Origin: CAYYFX01 sp964471155
Lineage (GTDB): Bacteria > ARS69
DNA length: 64,000 nucleotides
NCBI GenBank assembly: GCA_964471155.1
Contig: CAYYFX010000002.1
Span: 35,520-99,519, forward strand
Reading direction: 5' to 3'
Part shown: positions 17,226-25,844 of the stretch, one piece after another
Layout: each line of letters begins with the position of its first letter
How positions within the stretch are numbered: the first letter of the stretch is position 1
The notes under the pieces: generated by a model
What the model was told of the DNA's origin: nothing
The model's database searches: none
Seen by the model: only the letters and a program-made list of their open reading frames with translations
Program-made: the position numbers and the translations under genes

Positions 17226-20200
17226 CTACCGCCCCGCGGCTCCGGCGAGCGCGGGCTCCGTCGCCTCCGACACCGCAACCCGGGACTTCGCCACCAGCAT
17301 GTAGATGGACGGGACGATCAGCAGGGTGAACGCGGTACCGATGATCATGCCCGACACCAGCATGATGCCGATGCTGTTCCTCGCCCCGGCGCCCGGCCCC
17401 GATGCGAACACGAGCGGCAGGTGGCCGAACACCGTGGCGGCCGTGGTCATGAGGATCGGGCGAAGCCGCGTGCCCGACGCCTCGATCACGGCCTCCAGCT
17501 TGCCCATGCCGGTCTCCTGCAGGTGGTTCGCGAACTCCACGATCAGGATGCCGTTCTTCGCCACCAGTCCCACCAGGGTGATGAGCCCGACCTGGCTGTA
17601 GATGTTCAGCGTGGTGAAGCCCAGGAACGAGAACATCAGCGCCCCGCAGATCGCCAGCGGGGCCGAGCCCGCGAGGATCACGAACGGGTCCCGGAAGCTC
17701 TCGAACTGCGCGGAGAGCACGAGGAAGATCAGCACCGCCGACAGGAGGAAGATGCCGAGGAACCGGCTCCCCTCCGTCCGGAGCTGCCGGGACTCCCCGG
17801 CGTAGTCCACCGTGAATCCCGGCGGCAGGATCCTCGCGGCCTCGTCCTCCAGGAACGTGAGCGCCTGGTCCAGCGACACGTTCGGCGGCACCACGCCCTG
17901 GATCCGCACCGCGTTGAGCTGCTGGAACCGCTTCAGCTCCCGCGGTTCCGTGGACGTCTCCAGCGTCGCGAACGTGGCCAGCGGCACCAGCCGCCCGTCC
18001 GTCCCGGTCACGTAGATGTCCTGCAGCTGGTCCGGCGTGAGGCGCTCGCTCCGCTTGACCTGCGGGATCACCTTGTAGCTCCGGCCCTGGATGCTGAACC
18101 GGTTCACGTGGTTCCCGCCCAGCAGCGTGGACAGATCGCGGCCCGCCCGGCTCATCTCGACGCCCTGCGAACGGACCTTGTCGCGGTTGAACACCACCTC
18201 GGCCTGGGGCTGGTCCAGCTTCACGTCCGCGTCCGCGAACATGAACAGCCCGGACTCGAAGGCCCTCCCCACCAGCCGGTTCGCCAGGTCCACCAGCTCC
18301 CGCGGCTCCGCCGTGGACGCGATCACGAAGTCCACCGGGAAGTCGCCCCCGCCCGGCAGCGCGGGCGGGATCAGCGAGATCACGCGGATGCCGGGGATCC
18401 CCGCCAGCCCGGCGGAGGCCTCCATCTGGAGCTGTTCGGAGGTCTTCTCCCGCTCGCTCCACGGCTTCGTGACCATGCCGCCGAAGCCGCCGGTGGCGGA
18501 CATGAGCTGGAACGTGTTCTGGTACTCGGGGAAGCCGCGGTACACCTCCTCCACCTGCGCCGCGTAGAGCTTCGTCTGGTCCAGGGTGGAGTTCGCCGCC
18601 GCCTGCACGATGCCGAAGACCACGCTCTGGTCCTCGTTCGGCGCCAGCTCCCGCTGCGAGAACATGTAGAACGGCACGATGAGCAGCATGACCGCGCCCC
18701 AGACGACGTAGACCACCGGCCGGTACCGGAGCGTCCCCGCGAGCTGCCGCTTGTAGGTCTCGCGGATGCGCGCGAACTGCCGGTTCACCCAGCCGGCGAA
18801 GCCGCGCTCGGCGTCCCCGGCGCGCAGCAGCCTCGACCCCATCATGGGCGACAGCGTGAGCGCCACCACGCCGGACACGAGCACCGCGCCCGCCAGCGTG
18901 AACGCGAACTCCCGGAACAGGGACCCGGTCAGCCCGCCCTGGATCGCCACCGGCGTGTACACGGCCACCAGCGTGACCGTCATGGCCACGATGGGACCGA
19001 TCAGCTCCCGCGCCCCCTCGATGGCCGCCTGCAGCGGCGGCTGTCCGGCCTGCAGGTGCCGCTCCACGTTCTCCACCATGACGATGGCGTCGTCCACGAC
19101 CAGACCCACCGCCAGCACGATGGCGAGCAGCGTGAGGAGGTTGACGGTGAATCCGGCCAGGAGCATCACGAACACCGCGCCGATCAGCGAGATCGGGATG
19201 GCCACCACCGGGATGAGCACCGCCCGCACCGAGCCCATGAACAGGAAGATCACCAGGATCACGATGGCCAGCGTCTCGGCGAGCGTGTGCAGCACCTCGT
19301 GGATGGCGCTGTCGATGTACTCGGTGGAATCGTACGGGATGCCCGAGGTCATGCCGGCGGGGAGCTGCGCCTGGATGGCGGGCAGGGCCTCGCGGACCCG
19401 CGCGATCACCTCGAGCGAGTTCGCGGTCGGCAGCACCCATACGCCCATGAACGTGGCGCCCTGGCCGTTGAACCGCACGTCCTGCTCGTAGTTGTCCGCG
19501 CCGAGCGCCACGTCGGCGATCTCGCCGAGCCGCACCACCGTCCCGTCGTCCTCCTTGACGACGAGCTGCCGGAACTCCTCCGGCGTCCGCAGGTCCGTGT
19601 TCGCCACCAGGTTCACCGACACCATGGAGCCCTTGGTACGCCCCAGCGCCGACAGGTAGTTGTTGTCGGCCAGGGCCTCGCGCACGTCGGACGCGGAGAT
19701 CCCCATGGCCGCCATCCGGTCCGGCTTCAGCCAGATGCGCATCGCGAACGTGCGCCCGCCCAGGATGTCCGCGCGCTGCACCCCCTCGATCGCGCTCAGC
19801 TTCGGCTGCACCACGCGCGTCAGGTAGTCGGTGATCTGGTTCTGGTCCAGCTCGTCGGACGCGAACCCGATGTACATGGCCGCGAACCGGTTGTCGGCGG
19901 TCTCGAGGTTGATGATCGGCGCCTCGGCCTCCGGCGGCAGCTCGTTGCGGACCTGCGCCACCTTGGACTGGATCTGCGTGAGCGCGGCGTTCGTGTCGTA
20001 GTTCAGCTTCAGGTGGACCGTGATGGTGCTGAGCCCCTGCGCGCTGGACGACTCCATGTAGTCGATGCCGTCCGCGCTCGCGATCACTCGCTCCAGCGGC
20101 GTGGTGATGAATCCGCGCACGAGGTCCGCGCCCGCCCCCACGTACGCGGTGCTCACCGTCACCACGGCCATGTCGCTGCGGGGGTACTGCCGCACGCTCA

Positions 20201-20294
20201 GGGCGCGGATGGACTGCAGCCCGGCGATCAGGATCACCAGGTTCACCACCATCGCGAGGACGGGGCGCTTGACGAAGACGTCGGTGAACTTCAT
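17226..20294 (-). CDS. RND efflux permease (AcrB/HAE type, VDD variant)
   Basis: 1022 residues. MKFTDVFVKRPVLAMVVNLV begins helix 1; the proton-relay helix reads VGLVVDDAIVMVENVERHLQ with both acidic residues. C-terminal signatures GLVAKNGILIVEFANHLQET and RLRPILMTTAATVFGHLPL are typical of inner-membrane HAE pumps. Last gene of the operon 23223-17226; its ATG shares one base with the adaptor stop (TGATG). Ends 29 nt from the convergent permease of the other RND system. Substrate unknown; the leading gene of the operon encodes an NHLP-clan peptide. Confidence 0.95.
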   Translation of the reverse strand: MKFTDVFVKRPVLAMVVNLVILIAGLQSIRALSVRQYPRSDMAVVTVSTAYVGAGADLVRGFITTPLERVIASADGIDYMESSSAQGLSTITVHLKLNYDTNAALTQIQSKVAQVRNELPPEAEAPIINLETADNRFAAMYIGFASDELDQNQITDYLTRVVQPKLSAIEGVQRADILGGRTFAMRIWLKPDRMAAMGISASDVREALADNNYLSALGRTKGSMVSVNLVANTDLRTPEEFRQLVVKEDDGTVVRLGEIADVALGADNYEQDVRFNGQGATFMGVWVLPTANSLEVIARVREALPAIQAQLPAGMTSGIPYDSTEYIDSAIHEVLHTLAETLAIVILVIFLFMGSVRAVLIPVVAIPISLIGAVFVMLLAGFTVNLLTLLAIVLAVGLVVDDAIVMVENVERHLQAGQPPLQAAIEGARELIGPIVAMTVTLVAVYTPVAIQGGLTGSLFREFAFTLAGAVLVSGVVALTLSPMMGSRLLRAGDAERGFAGWVNRQFARIRETYKRQLAGTLRYRPVVYVVWGAVMLLIVPFYMFSQRELAPNEDQSVVFGIVQAAANSTLDQTKLYAAQVEEVYRGFPEYQNTFQLMSATGGFGGMVTKPWSEREKTSEQLQMEASAGLAGIPGIRVISLIPPALPGGGDFPVDFVIASTAEPRELVDLANRLVGRAFESGLFMFADADVKLDQPQAEVVFNRDKVRSQGVEMSRAGRDLSTLLGGNHVNRFSIQGRSYKVIPQVKRSERLTPDQLQDIYVTGTDGRLVPLATFATLETSTEPRELKRFQQLNAVRIQGVVPPNVSLDQALTFLEDEAARILPPGFTVDYAGESRQLRTEGSRFLGIFLLSAVLIFLVLSAQFESFRDPFVILAGSAPLAICGALMFSFLGFTTLNIYSQVGLITLVGLVAKNGILIVEFANHLQETGMGKLEAVIEASGTRLRPILMTTAATVFGHLPLVFASGPGAGARNSIGIMLVSGMIIGTAFTLLIVPSIYMLVAKSRVAVSEATEPALAGAAGR

Positions 20295-21418
20295 CAGCTG
20301 TCCTCCGGATCCGGCGCGGGATCGTTCGCCGGCTGGATCGTGTTGTCGACAAGGACGGCGGCGCCGTTCCGGAGCTTGAACACGCCGGAGGTCACGACCT
20401 CCTCGCCGGGCTCCACCCCGGACAGCACCGCGATCTGGTCGCCGCGGCCGCCGCCCACCTTCACGAAGCGCTGCTCCACGCCGCGGTACGTCGCGCCGTC
20501 CGGGTCGGACAGGTCGGCCACGACGAACACGGAGTTGCCGTACGGGGCGTAGCTGATCGACGGGGCCGGCAGCGCGATCACGGGATCGCTCGTGCCCAGG
20601 GCCACACGGACCTCCACGAACATGCCCGGGTGCAGCCGGCCGTCCGGGTTGCGGAACGTCGCCTGGATGCGCACGTTCCGCGTGGCCTCGTCCACGACGG
20701 AGTTCACCGCGGTCACGCGCCCGGTCAGCTCCCCGCCGGTTCCGTCGGGCGTGACGTGCACGTCGGCCCCGACCGACAGCCTCGCCACCTCCTGCTGCGG
20801 CACCGAGAAGTCCACGTACACCGGATCCAGGGCCTGCAGCGGCACCACCGGATCGCCGGCGGTCAGGTACTGCCCGAGGTTGATCTGGCGGATCCCGAGC
20901 GTCCCGGCGAACGGCGCGCGGATCTGCTTCCGCTCGATCGTCGCCTGGATCTCCCCCGAACGCGCGATCGCCTGCTTCGCCTCCGCCGCCGCCCGGTCGA
21001 ACTCCGCCTGCGACACGACCTTCTTCTCCCGCAGGTTCCGCATGCGCTCGAGGTTCAGTCGGGCCAGCTCCTGTTGCGCCTCGGCGGCCGCGAGCTGCGC
21101 GCGCTCCTGGCTGGTGTCCAGCCGCGCGAGCACGTCGCCCGCCCGGACGTGCCGGCCGGACTCGAACGCGATCTCCTCCACGATGCCCGGCAGGTCCGCG
21201 CTGACGGTCACGCCGTGCACTGCCGCCACCGTCCCGATGACCTCGAGCGTGGCGGGCCACTCCTCGCGCTGCGCCACGATGGTCGTGACCGCCTCCGGGG
21301 GCATCCGGAACGCCGCGCCCTGCGCGATCGCCTCGCGGATCTGCAGGAACTTCACCGAGCCGAGCAGCGTGATGGCCGCCACGAGGATCAGGACCACCAC
21401 CGTCATGCGCTTTGCCAT
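20294..21418 (-). CDS. RND efflux periplasmic adaptor (membrane-anchored)
   Basis: 374 residues. The N terminus (RMTVVVLILVAAITLLGSVK) is a single membrane anchor without lipobox, unlike the adaptor at 12797. Lipoyl halves (VSADLPGIVEEIAFESG, APFAGTLGIRQINLGQYL) flank an alpha-hairpin at ~residues 95-160 (ERAQLAAAEAQQELARLNLE), followed by beta-barrel and membrane-proximal domains (PEEVVTSG-like end). Acts as the bridge between TolC (gene 12 nt upstream) and the permease (1-nt overlap). Start from the first ATG, with GGAGG about 6 nt upstream. Confidence 0.94.
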   Translation of the reverse strand: MAKRMTVVVLILVAAITLLGSVKFLQIREAIAQGAAFRMPPEAVTTIVAQREEWPATLEVIGTVAAVHGVTVSADLPGIVEEIAFESGRHVRAGDVLARLDTSQERAQLAAAEAQQELARLNLERMRNLREKKVVSQAEFDRAAAEAKQAIARSGEIQATIERKQIRAPFAGTLGIRQINLGQYLTAGDPVVPLQALDPVYVDFSVPQQEVARLSVGADVHVTPDGTGGELTGRVTAVNSVVDEATRNVRIQATFRNPDGRLHPGMFVEVRVALGTSDPVIALPAPSISYAPYGNSVFVVADLSDPDGATYRGVEQRFVKVGGGRGDQIAVLSGVEPGEEVVTSGVFKLRNGAAVLVDNTIQPANDPAPDPEDS

Positions 21419-21430
21419 GGCCGTTGCCTC

Positions 21431-22990
21431 CTAGTCTTCCGTTCCGTCCGCGGCGATGCCGTGGTCCTCGAGCAGCGAGCCCTCCGCACGCGCCATCTCC
21501 GCGCGCGCGAGGCGGTAGTCCGTGCGGGCCGAGATCTCGTCCAGCCGCGCGCGGGACAGGTCATTCTGGCGGGTCAGCACCAGGAAGTTCGTGGAGAGCC
21601 CGGTGGCGTAGCGGTCCCGCTCGGCGTCGAGCTGGACCTCCGCGGCCTCGCGCGCGGCGCGAGCGGCCTCGATCCGCTGTCCCGCCGTCTCCAGCGCGGC
21701 CACCGCGTCCAGGACCTCCGCCCGGATCCCCTTCCGGATCCGCGCGAGGTCCGCTTCGGCCCGGCGCTCCGCGCGGCGCGCCACCTCCGCGGACGCGCGC
21801 GCGGTCCGGTTCGGGATCGGCAGCGCCAGCACGAGCGCCACGCGCGCCTCGTCGAAGTCGCCGTCGCCCAGCGTCCCGAAGGACCGGCCCAGCCCGCCGT
21901 CCAGGCGGGCGGGAAGCGCCTCGTCGCCGGCGGCCGGGTTCGCCTCGCCCGCCAGCCCGTAGCGGTCGTACGAGAGGACGGCGTCCAGCGACGGCCACAC
22001 GCCGTCGCGCGCATGGCTCGTCTCGGCCGCGCGACGCTGCACGACGGCGCGCGCCTCCTCCAGTTCCGGGCGGCGCTCGAGCGCCCGCCGCAGCGCCGCG
22101 CCCGCGTCCACCGGCTCCGGATCGGCCGCGGCGCTGTCCACGGGAACGAGGCCGGTGAGCCATGCGGCATCCTGGTCGTCGCCGAGGATGAGGAGCTTCA
22201 GGGTGTTCTCCGTGCGCGCGACCACCTCGCGGGCGGCCAGCAGCTCGCCGCGCCGGCGCTCCAGCTCCGCGCGCGGCTGCGCCAGCTCCGTCTCCGGCGC
22301 CATCCCGCTCGCCACCCGCTCCCCCGTCACCGCGAGCTGCTCCTCGGCGAGCTGCACGGCCTCGGCCCGCACACCCTCGGCCAGCCGGGTGGCCGCCAGG
22401 GTCCAGTACGCCTCCTCCACCGCCGCCACCGTCTCCGTACGCGCGCGCGCGAGCGCCGCTTCGGCGCCGCGCTCGCCCGCCCGGGACACGCGCACGGCCA
22501 GACGCGCCGCATCGATGGAACGGTCGCGCAGCAGGGGTTGGCGCAGTTCCACGCCGAGCCGCGTCCCGTACGCCGGCGACAGCCGGGCGAACACCCCGTC
22601 CGTCTCCTCCCGCTCGCCGCGCGCCCGCAAGGACAGGGCGCCGCCGGTGGGCAGGAGCTGCCGCACGGTGACGCCGCCGCCCGCGGTCTCCACCTCGGGC
22701 GCCAGCCCGTCGTCCGGCCCGCCGGCGAAGGACGAGTTCACGGGCGTGGTGGCCTGCGACCAGCCCGCGTCGATCTCCACCGTGGGGTCGTACGCTCCCC
22801 TCGCAGCGGACACCGAGGCCCGGGCCGCGGCCAGCGCTTCCCGCTCGATCACGAGGGGCTCGCTCTTCTCCAGGGCGAGACGTACGGCCTCGTCGAGGGT
22901 CAAGGAACGCTCCGCCCCCGCCGCGGGGAGCCCGGCCAGCCCCGGCAGGAGCAGCAGGGCCGCGAGGGCCCGGGAGGCGTTCGCGCTCAC
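21431..22990 (-). CDS. TolC-family outer-membrane channel
   Basis: 519 residues. GTG at 22990 is chosen because AAGGAGGT lies at ideal spacing and it starts a signal peptide (ASRALAALLLLPGLAGLPAAG), while the open frame upstream is a shadow. The mature start ERSLTLDEAVRLALEKSEPL is the classical OEP opening, and two long helical repeats (ARASVSAARGAYDP ... ; AQRIEAARAAREAAEVQLDA) mark the duplicated TolC fold. The GTG overlaps the stop of the NHLP-type gene (GTGA), so it is coupled to it. Provides the outer-membrane exit duct. Confidence 0.92.
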   Translation of the reverse strand: MSANASRALAALLLLPGLAGLPAAGAERSLTLDEAVRLALEKSEPLVIEREALAAARASVSAARGAYDPTVEIDAGWSQATTPVNSSFAGGPDDGLAPEVETAGGGVTVRQLLPTGGALSLRARGEREETDGVFARLSPAYGTRLGVELRQPLLRDRSIDAARLAVRVSRAGERGAEAALARARTETVAAVEEAYWTLAATRLAEGVRAEAVQLAEEQLAVTGERVASGMAPETELAQPRAELERRRGELLAAREVVARTENTLKLLILGDDQDAAWLTGLVPVDSAAADPEPVDAGAALRRALERRPELEEARAVVQRRAAETSHARDGVWPSLDAVLSYDRYGLAGEANPAAGDEALPARLDGGLGRSFGTLGDGDFDEARVALVLALPIPNRTARASAEVARRAERRAEADLARIRKGIRAEVLDAVAALETAGQRIEAARAAREAAEVQLDAERDRYATGLSTNFLVLTRQNDLSRARLDEISARTDYRLARAEMARAEGSLLEDHGIAADGTED

Positions 22991-23223
22991 GAGACACCTC
23001 CTTCGAGATCCGTCTTCTGCAGCCGCGGGTCGATCGCCCCGGCGAACCGGTTCAACTCCCCGGGATCGAGCGCGGCCAGCGACCGGCACTCCGAGGGCGT
23101 CAGGTCCACGCCGTTCTCCCGCATCATGCGCAGCGCCTCCCGGGGATTCCGGGAGAAGTGGCGGCGGGCCATCTCGTCCGTCGCCAGCCGTCCGATCACG
23201 CGTTCCACATTCACTTGGCTCAT
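22987..23223 (-). CDS. Os1348/NHLP-clan small protein heading an efflux operon
   Basis: 78 residues: MSQVNVERVIGRLATDEMAR, then a DP-less RNPREAL ... GVDLTPSECRSLAALDP core and IDPRLQKTDLEGGVS end. This matches my memory of the Os1348 family of the nitrile-hydratase-like leader peptide (NHLP) clan, related to precursors of ribosomal peptide natural products. It ends in EGG-VS, so a double-glycine-like site is present but almost no core peptide follows. First gene of the operon with TolC, adaptor and permease; its stop overlaps the TolC GTG. A sigma-54 promoter with an upstream palindrome drives it. Role unproven: exported peptide, pump cofactor or regulator. Confidence 0.75.
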   Translation of the reverse strand: MSQVNVERVIGRLATDEMARRHFSRNPREALRMMRENGVDLTPSECRSLAALDPGELNRFAGAIDPRLQKTDLEGGVS

Positions 23224-23255
23224 TCCCCGTTCTCCGTGGTTCCGCCCTTGCCATC

Positions 23256-23271
23256 TCAAGGGACGTGCCAA
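23256..23271 (-). promoter_or_regulatory. Sigma-54 promoter of the NHLP-TolC-RND operon
   Basis: Minus-strand TTGGCACGTCCCTTGA: TTGGCACG, four bases, TTG, with one mismatch at the last -12 base (A for C). About 33 nt from the ATG at 23223, leaving a leader of roughly 20 nt containing GGAGAACGGGG. The adjacent upstream gene is a sigma-54 activator. Confidence 0.68.
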
Positions 23272-23364
23272 ACCGCGGGAGACGGGAAGGAATCGCGCAG
23301 CGTGCGGCGGGGACTCGACTTGCGCACGAGCGCGCGAGCGGCGTCGCGATGCGGACGGGCGGGG

Positions 23365-23392
23365 CGGTGTCGGCGGATCGACACCGGTGTCG
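23365..23392. promoter_or_regulatory. Palindromic candidate activator site (UAS)
   Basis: CGGTGTCG (23365-23372), six bases, then the perfect 14-bp palindrome CGACACCGGTGTCG (23379-23392): three arms of one motif. Lies ~95-120 nt upstream of the -24 element, the usual distance for enhancer-binding sites of sigma-54 activators. Confidence 0.5.
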
Positions 23393-23492
23393 GTGCATCC
23401 GCACCGTCGCCGACGGGACGACCACCGCAAGACGACGCGCCGGACCCGCTCGGGAGTCCGGCGCCCGTGGATGTTGAGGATCCGGTCAAGGA

Positions 23493-23509
23493 GCCCCGCG
23501 GCGCGGGGC
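23493..23509 (-). terminator. Hairpin after the sigma-54 activator gene
   Basis: GCCCCGC (23493-23499), 3-nt loop, GCGGGGC (23503-23509), just past the stop at 23516. No U-tract. It would separate the activator gene from the downstream efflux operon, which has its own promoter. Confidence 0.4.
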
Positions 23510-23515
23510 CCGCGA

Positions 23516-25639
23516 TCAGCGGATGCCGTGCTTCTCCAGCCGCCAGTAGAGCTGCGCGCGGCTCAGTCCGAGCGCGCGCGCGGCCTGCGACTTGTTGCCG
23601 TTCGACTGCGCGAGCGCCTTCACGACGAGATCGCGCTCGGCCGCGTCGAGATTCAGTCCGCCGCCGGCGGGCGCCGGATGGGCCGGGCGGGGCGCGTTCC
23701 CGTTCGTCCCGGTGCGCGACTCGGCCTCCGGTTCGTCCTCCGGCGCGGCCGGCGGGCGCGGCGCCGGCAAGTGCTCGCGCGTGATCAGCCCGCCGTCGGA
23801 GAGGAGGATCGCCCGCTCGATGGCGTTCCGGAGCTCCCGCACGTTCCCCGGCCACGCGTACGTCAACAGGGCTTCCCGCGCGTCCCGCGAGATGCCGGCC
23901 GCGGGCCGGGTCATCGTGCGTCCCAGGTCCTGCAGGAAGACCTCCGCCAGCGGGAGGATGTCCTCGGGACGTTCACGCAGCGGCGCGATGTGGATGGTGA
24001 ACACGTTCAGCCGGTAGTAGAGGTCCTCGCGGAACGTGCGCCGCGCGATGCCGGCCGCGAGATCGCGGTTCGTGGCCGCGATGATCCGCACGTCGGCCGC
24101 CAGCGTGGCGGTGCCGCCCACGCGCTGGAACTCCCGCTGCTCCAGGACGCGCAGGAGCTTCGCCTGGACGGCCGGACTCATCTCCGCGATCTCGTCCAGG
24201 AACAGGGTGCCGCCCGACGCCTGCTCGATCTTCCCCACCTTCGTGGCGATCGCGCCGGTGAACGCGCCCTTCTCGTGCCCGAAGAGCTCGGACTCCAGCA
24301 ACTGCTCCGGCAGGGCCGCGCAGTTGATCGCCACGAGCGGCCTCCCCGCGCGCGGCGACCCCTGGTGCAGGAGCTGGGAGACGACCTCCTTGCCGGTGCC
24401 CGACTCGCCGGTGACGAGCACGGTGGTCTCGGACGGGGCCACGCGTCCCACGTCCCGCAGGGTCGCCCGCCAGGACCGCGACACGCCCGCGATACGGCCG
24501 CGGCCCCGCGTCTGCAGCTCCCGGGAGAGCGTCTCCACCGTGGCCTCCAGCCGCTGGGCGCGCTCCCGCGCCTCCGCCGCCACGCGCGCCTCCTCGGCCA
24601 GCCGCTGGTGCGAGAGGGCCACCGCCAGGCGATCCGCGAAGCGGCGCGCCACCTCCACGTCCTCCATGGTGTAGCGGCCCGGCTCGCGGTGCAGAATCAC
24701 GAGCGACCCCTTCACCTCCTCCCACAGCCGGACCGGAACGCGAAGCCACGAGCGCATGCCCGTACCGAGCAGCACACGGTTGCGCTCGGTGTCCGGCGCG
24801 AGCTCCTCCTTCAGGTCCCGCACGATCTCGTGGTCCAGCAGGCGCCGGCGGGACTCCTCCTCGGTGAAGCGGATCGGCCGGTCCGGGGCGGGGCCGTCCG
24901 ACTCGCCGGCATAGGCCACGACGCGGAAGGTGCGCGTGTCCTCGTCCAGCTCCGTGAGGCTGATCAGGTGGTGCGGCAGCACCGGCTTGACGGCCTCGGA
25001 GATCGTCTCGAACACCGCCGTCACGTCCAGCGTGTCCGCAAGCGACCGGAGCGCCACCTCCAGGAGGTCCAGCCGTTCGCGGCGGCGCCGATCCGCATCC
25101 CAGATGCGCCAGTGCTCCACCGCGGACCCGAGCAGCGCCGCGATCGGTTGCAGCACCTGCTGGTGCTCCTCGGTGAACGCGGACGGCTGGTACGAGGACA
25201 GCCAGACCCCGCCGCGGAACGTGTCCCGGGAGCGGAAGGGCTCCCACATCCCGGACCGCACGCCCCCCTGCAGCGCCTTGGCGTCCACCGGGAAGTGCGC
25301 GTCGAATTCCTCCCACGCGTCGTCGATGCGCGGGTTCGGCCCGGGGCGCGGGCGCATGCGCGGCGACCAGGACGTCAGCGGGATGGGCTCCATGCACTCC
25401 AGGGAGCTGCCGCCGCACGGGAACGTGCTGGCGTGGATGACCGCGCGATCGCCGTCCACGACGCGCACGACGCCCATGTGATCGAACGGGATCAGCTCGC
25501 GGACGCAGGTGGCCACGCGGTCGAAGACCTCCTGCAGCTCCAGGGTCTCCGACGCGATGTCCGCGATCCGGGCCAGGCAACGGGCGACACGCTGGGCATC
25601 GACCGCGCTCGGGGTCAGTTCACCGACGGTGAGGCTCAT
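23516..25639 (-). CDS. Sigma-54 activator with two GAF-like sensor domains
   Basis: 707 residues. Two GAF-like domains (residues ~35-180 and ~195-350), a helical linker, the AAA+ domain (~400-620) with Walker A GESGTGKE, the sigma-54-contacting loop GAFTGA, Walker B GGTLFLDEIAEM and arginine-finger region RTFREDLYYRLNV, then a Fis-type HTH at the end (NGNKSQAARALGLSRAQLYW). No receiver domain, so it senses a ligand rather than a phosphorelay. ATG 25639 has GGAG nearby; an ATG seven codons earlier is possible. Sits directly upstream of the NHLP/RND operon with its sigma-54 promoter, which it probably controls. Confidence 0.93.
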   Translation of the reverse strand: MSLTVGELTPSAVDAQRVARCLARIADIASETLELQEVFDRVATCVRELIPFDHMGVVRVVDGDRAVIHASTFPCGGSSLECMEPIPLTSWSPRMRPRPGPNPRIDDAWEEFDAHFPVDAKALQGGVRSGMWEPFRSRDTFRGGVWLSSYQPSAFTEEHQQVLQPIAALLGSAVEHWRIWDADRRRRERLDLLEVALRSLADTLDVTAVFETISEAVKPVLPHHLISLTELDEDTRTFRVVAYAGESDGPAPDRPIRFTEEESRRRLLDHEIVRDLKEELAPDTERNRVLLGTGMRSWLRVPVRLWEEVKGSLVILHREPGRYTMEDVEVARRFADRLAVALSHQRLAEEARVAAEARERAQRLEATVETLSRELQTRGRGRIAGVSRSWRATLRDVGRVAPSETTVLVTGESGTGKEVVSQLLHQGSPRAGRPLVAINCAALPEQLLESELFGHEKGAFTGAIATKVGKIEQASGGTLFLDEIAEMSPAVQAKLLRVLEQREFQRVGGTATLAADVRIIAATNRDLAAGIARRTFREDLYYRLNVFTIHIAPLRERPEDILPLAEVFLQDLGRTMTRPAAGISRDAREALLTYAWPGNVRELRNAIERAILLSDGGLITREHLPAPRPPAAPEDEPEAESRTGTNGNAPRPAHPAPAGGGLNLDAAERDLVVKALAQSNGNKSQAARALGLSRAQLYWRLEKHGIR

Positions 25640-25844
25640 GAGGTTCTCCGATGCGCCCACGCACCCGAGCGATTCCGGAAGAAACGGCGCGCGGAACGTC
25701 GCGTCAAGGGAACGAAAGATGAGCGCACGATCCCGTTCTCTCGCGGGCCGCTCGCCCTTTCCGGACGACGAACGGAGTCGGATCGGATCGACACGCGACG
25801 CGAGGAAGCGAGGCGGACAGCGACCGGGATCCCGGACGCGCCGA

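Noticed and set aside
14487..20552. Single open frame of over 2000 codons running across the two RND operons, and a similar one on the minus strand (13972-20352)
   Set aside because: Shadow of the real genes: frames stay open because GC-rich third positions rarely form stops. Composition is Arg/Gly/Pro-rich with no domains, and the real genes overlap with perfect family signatures.
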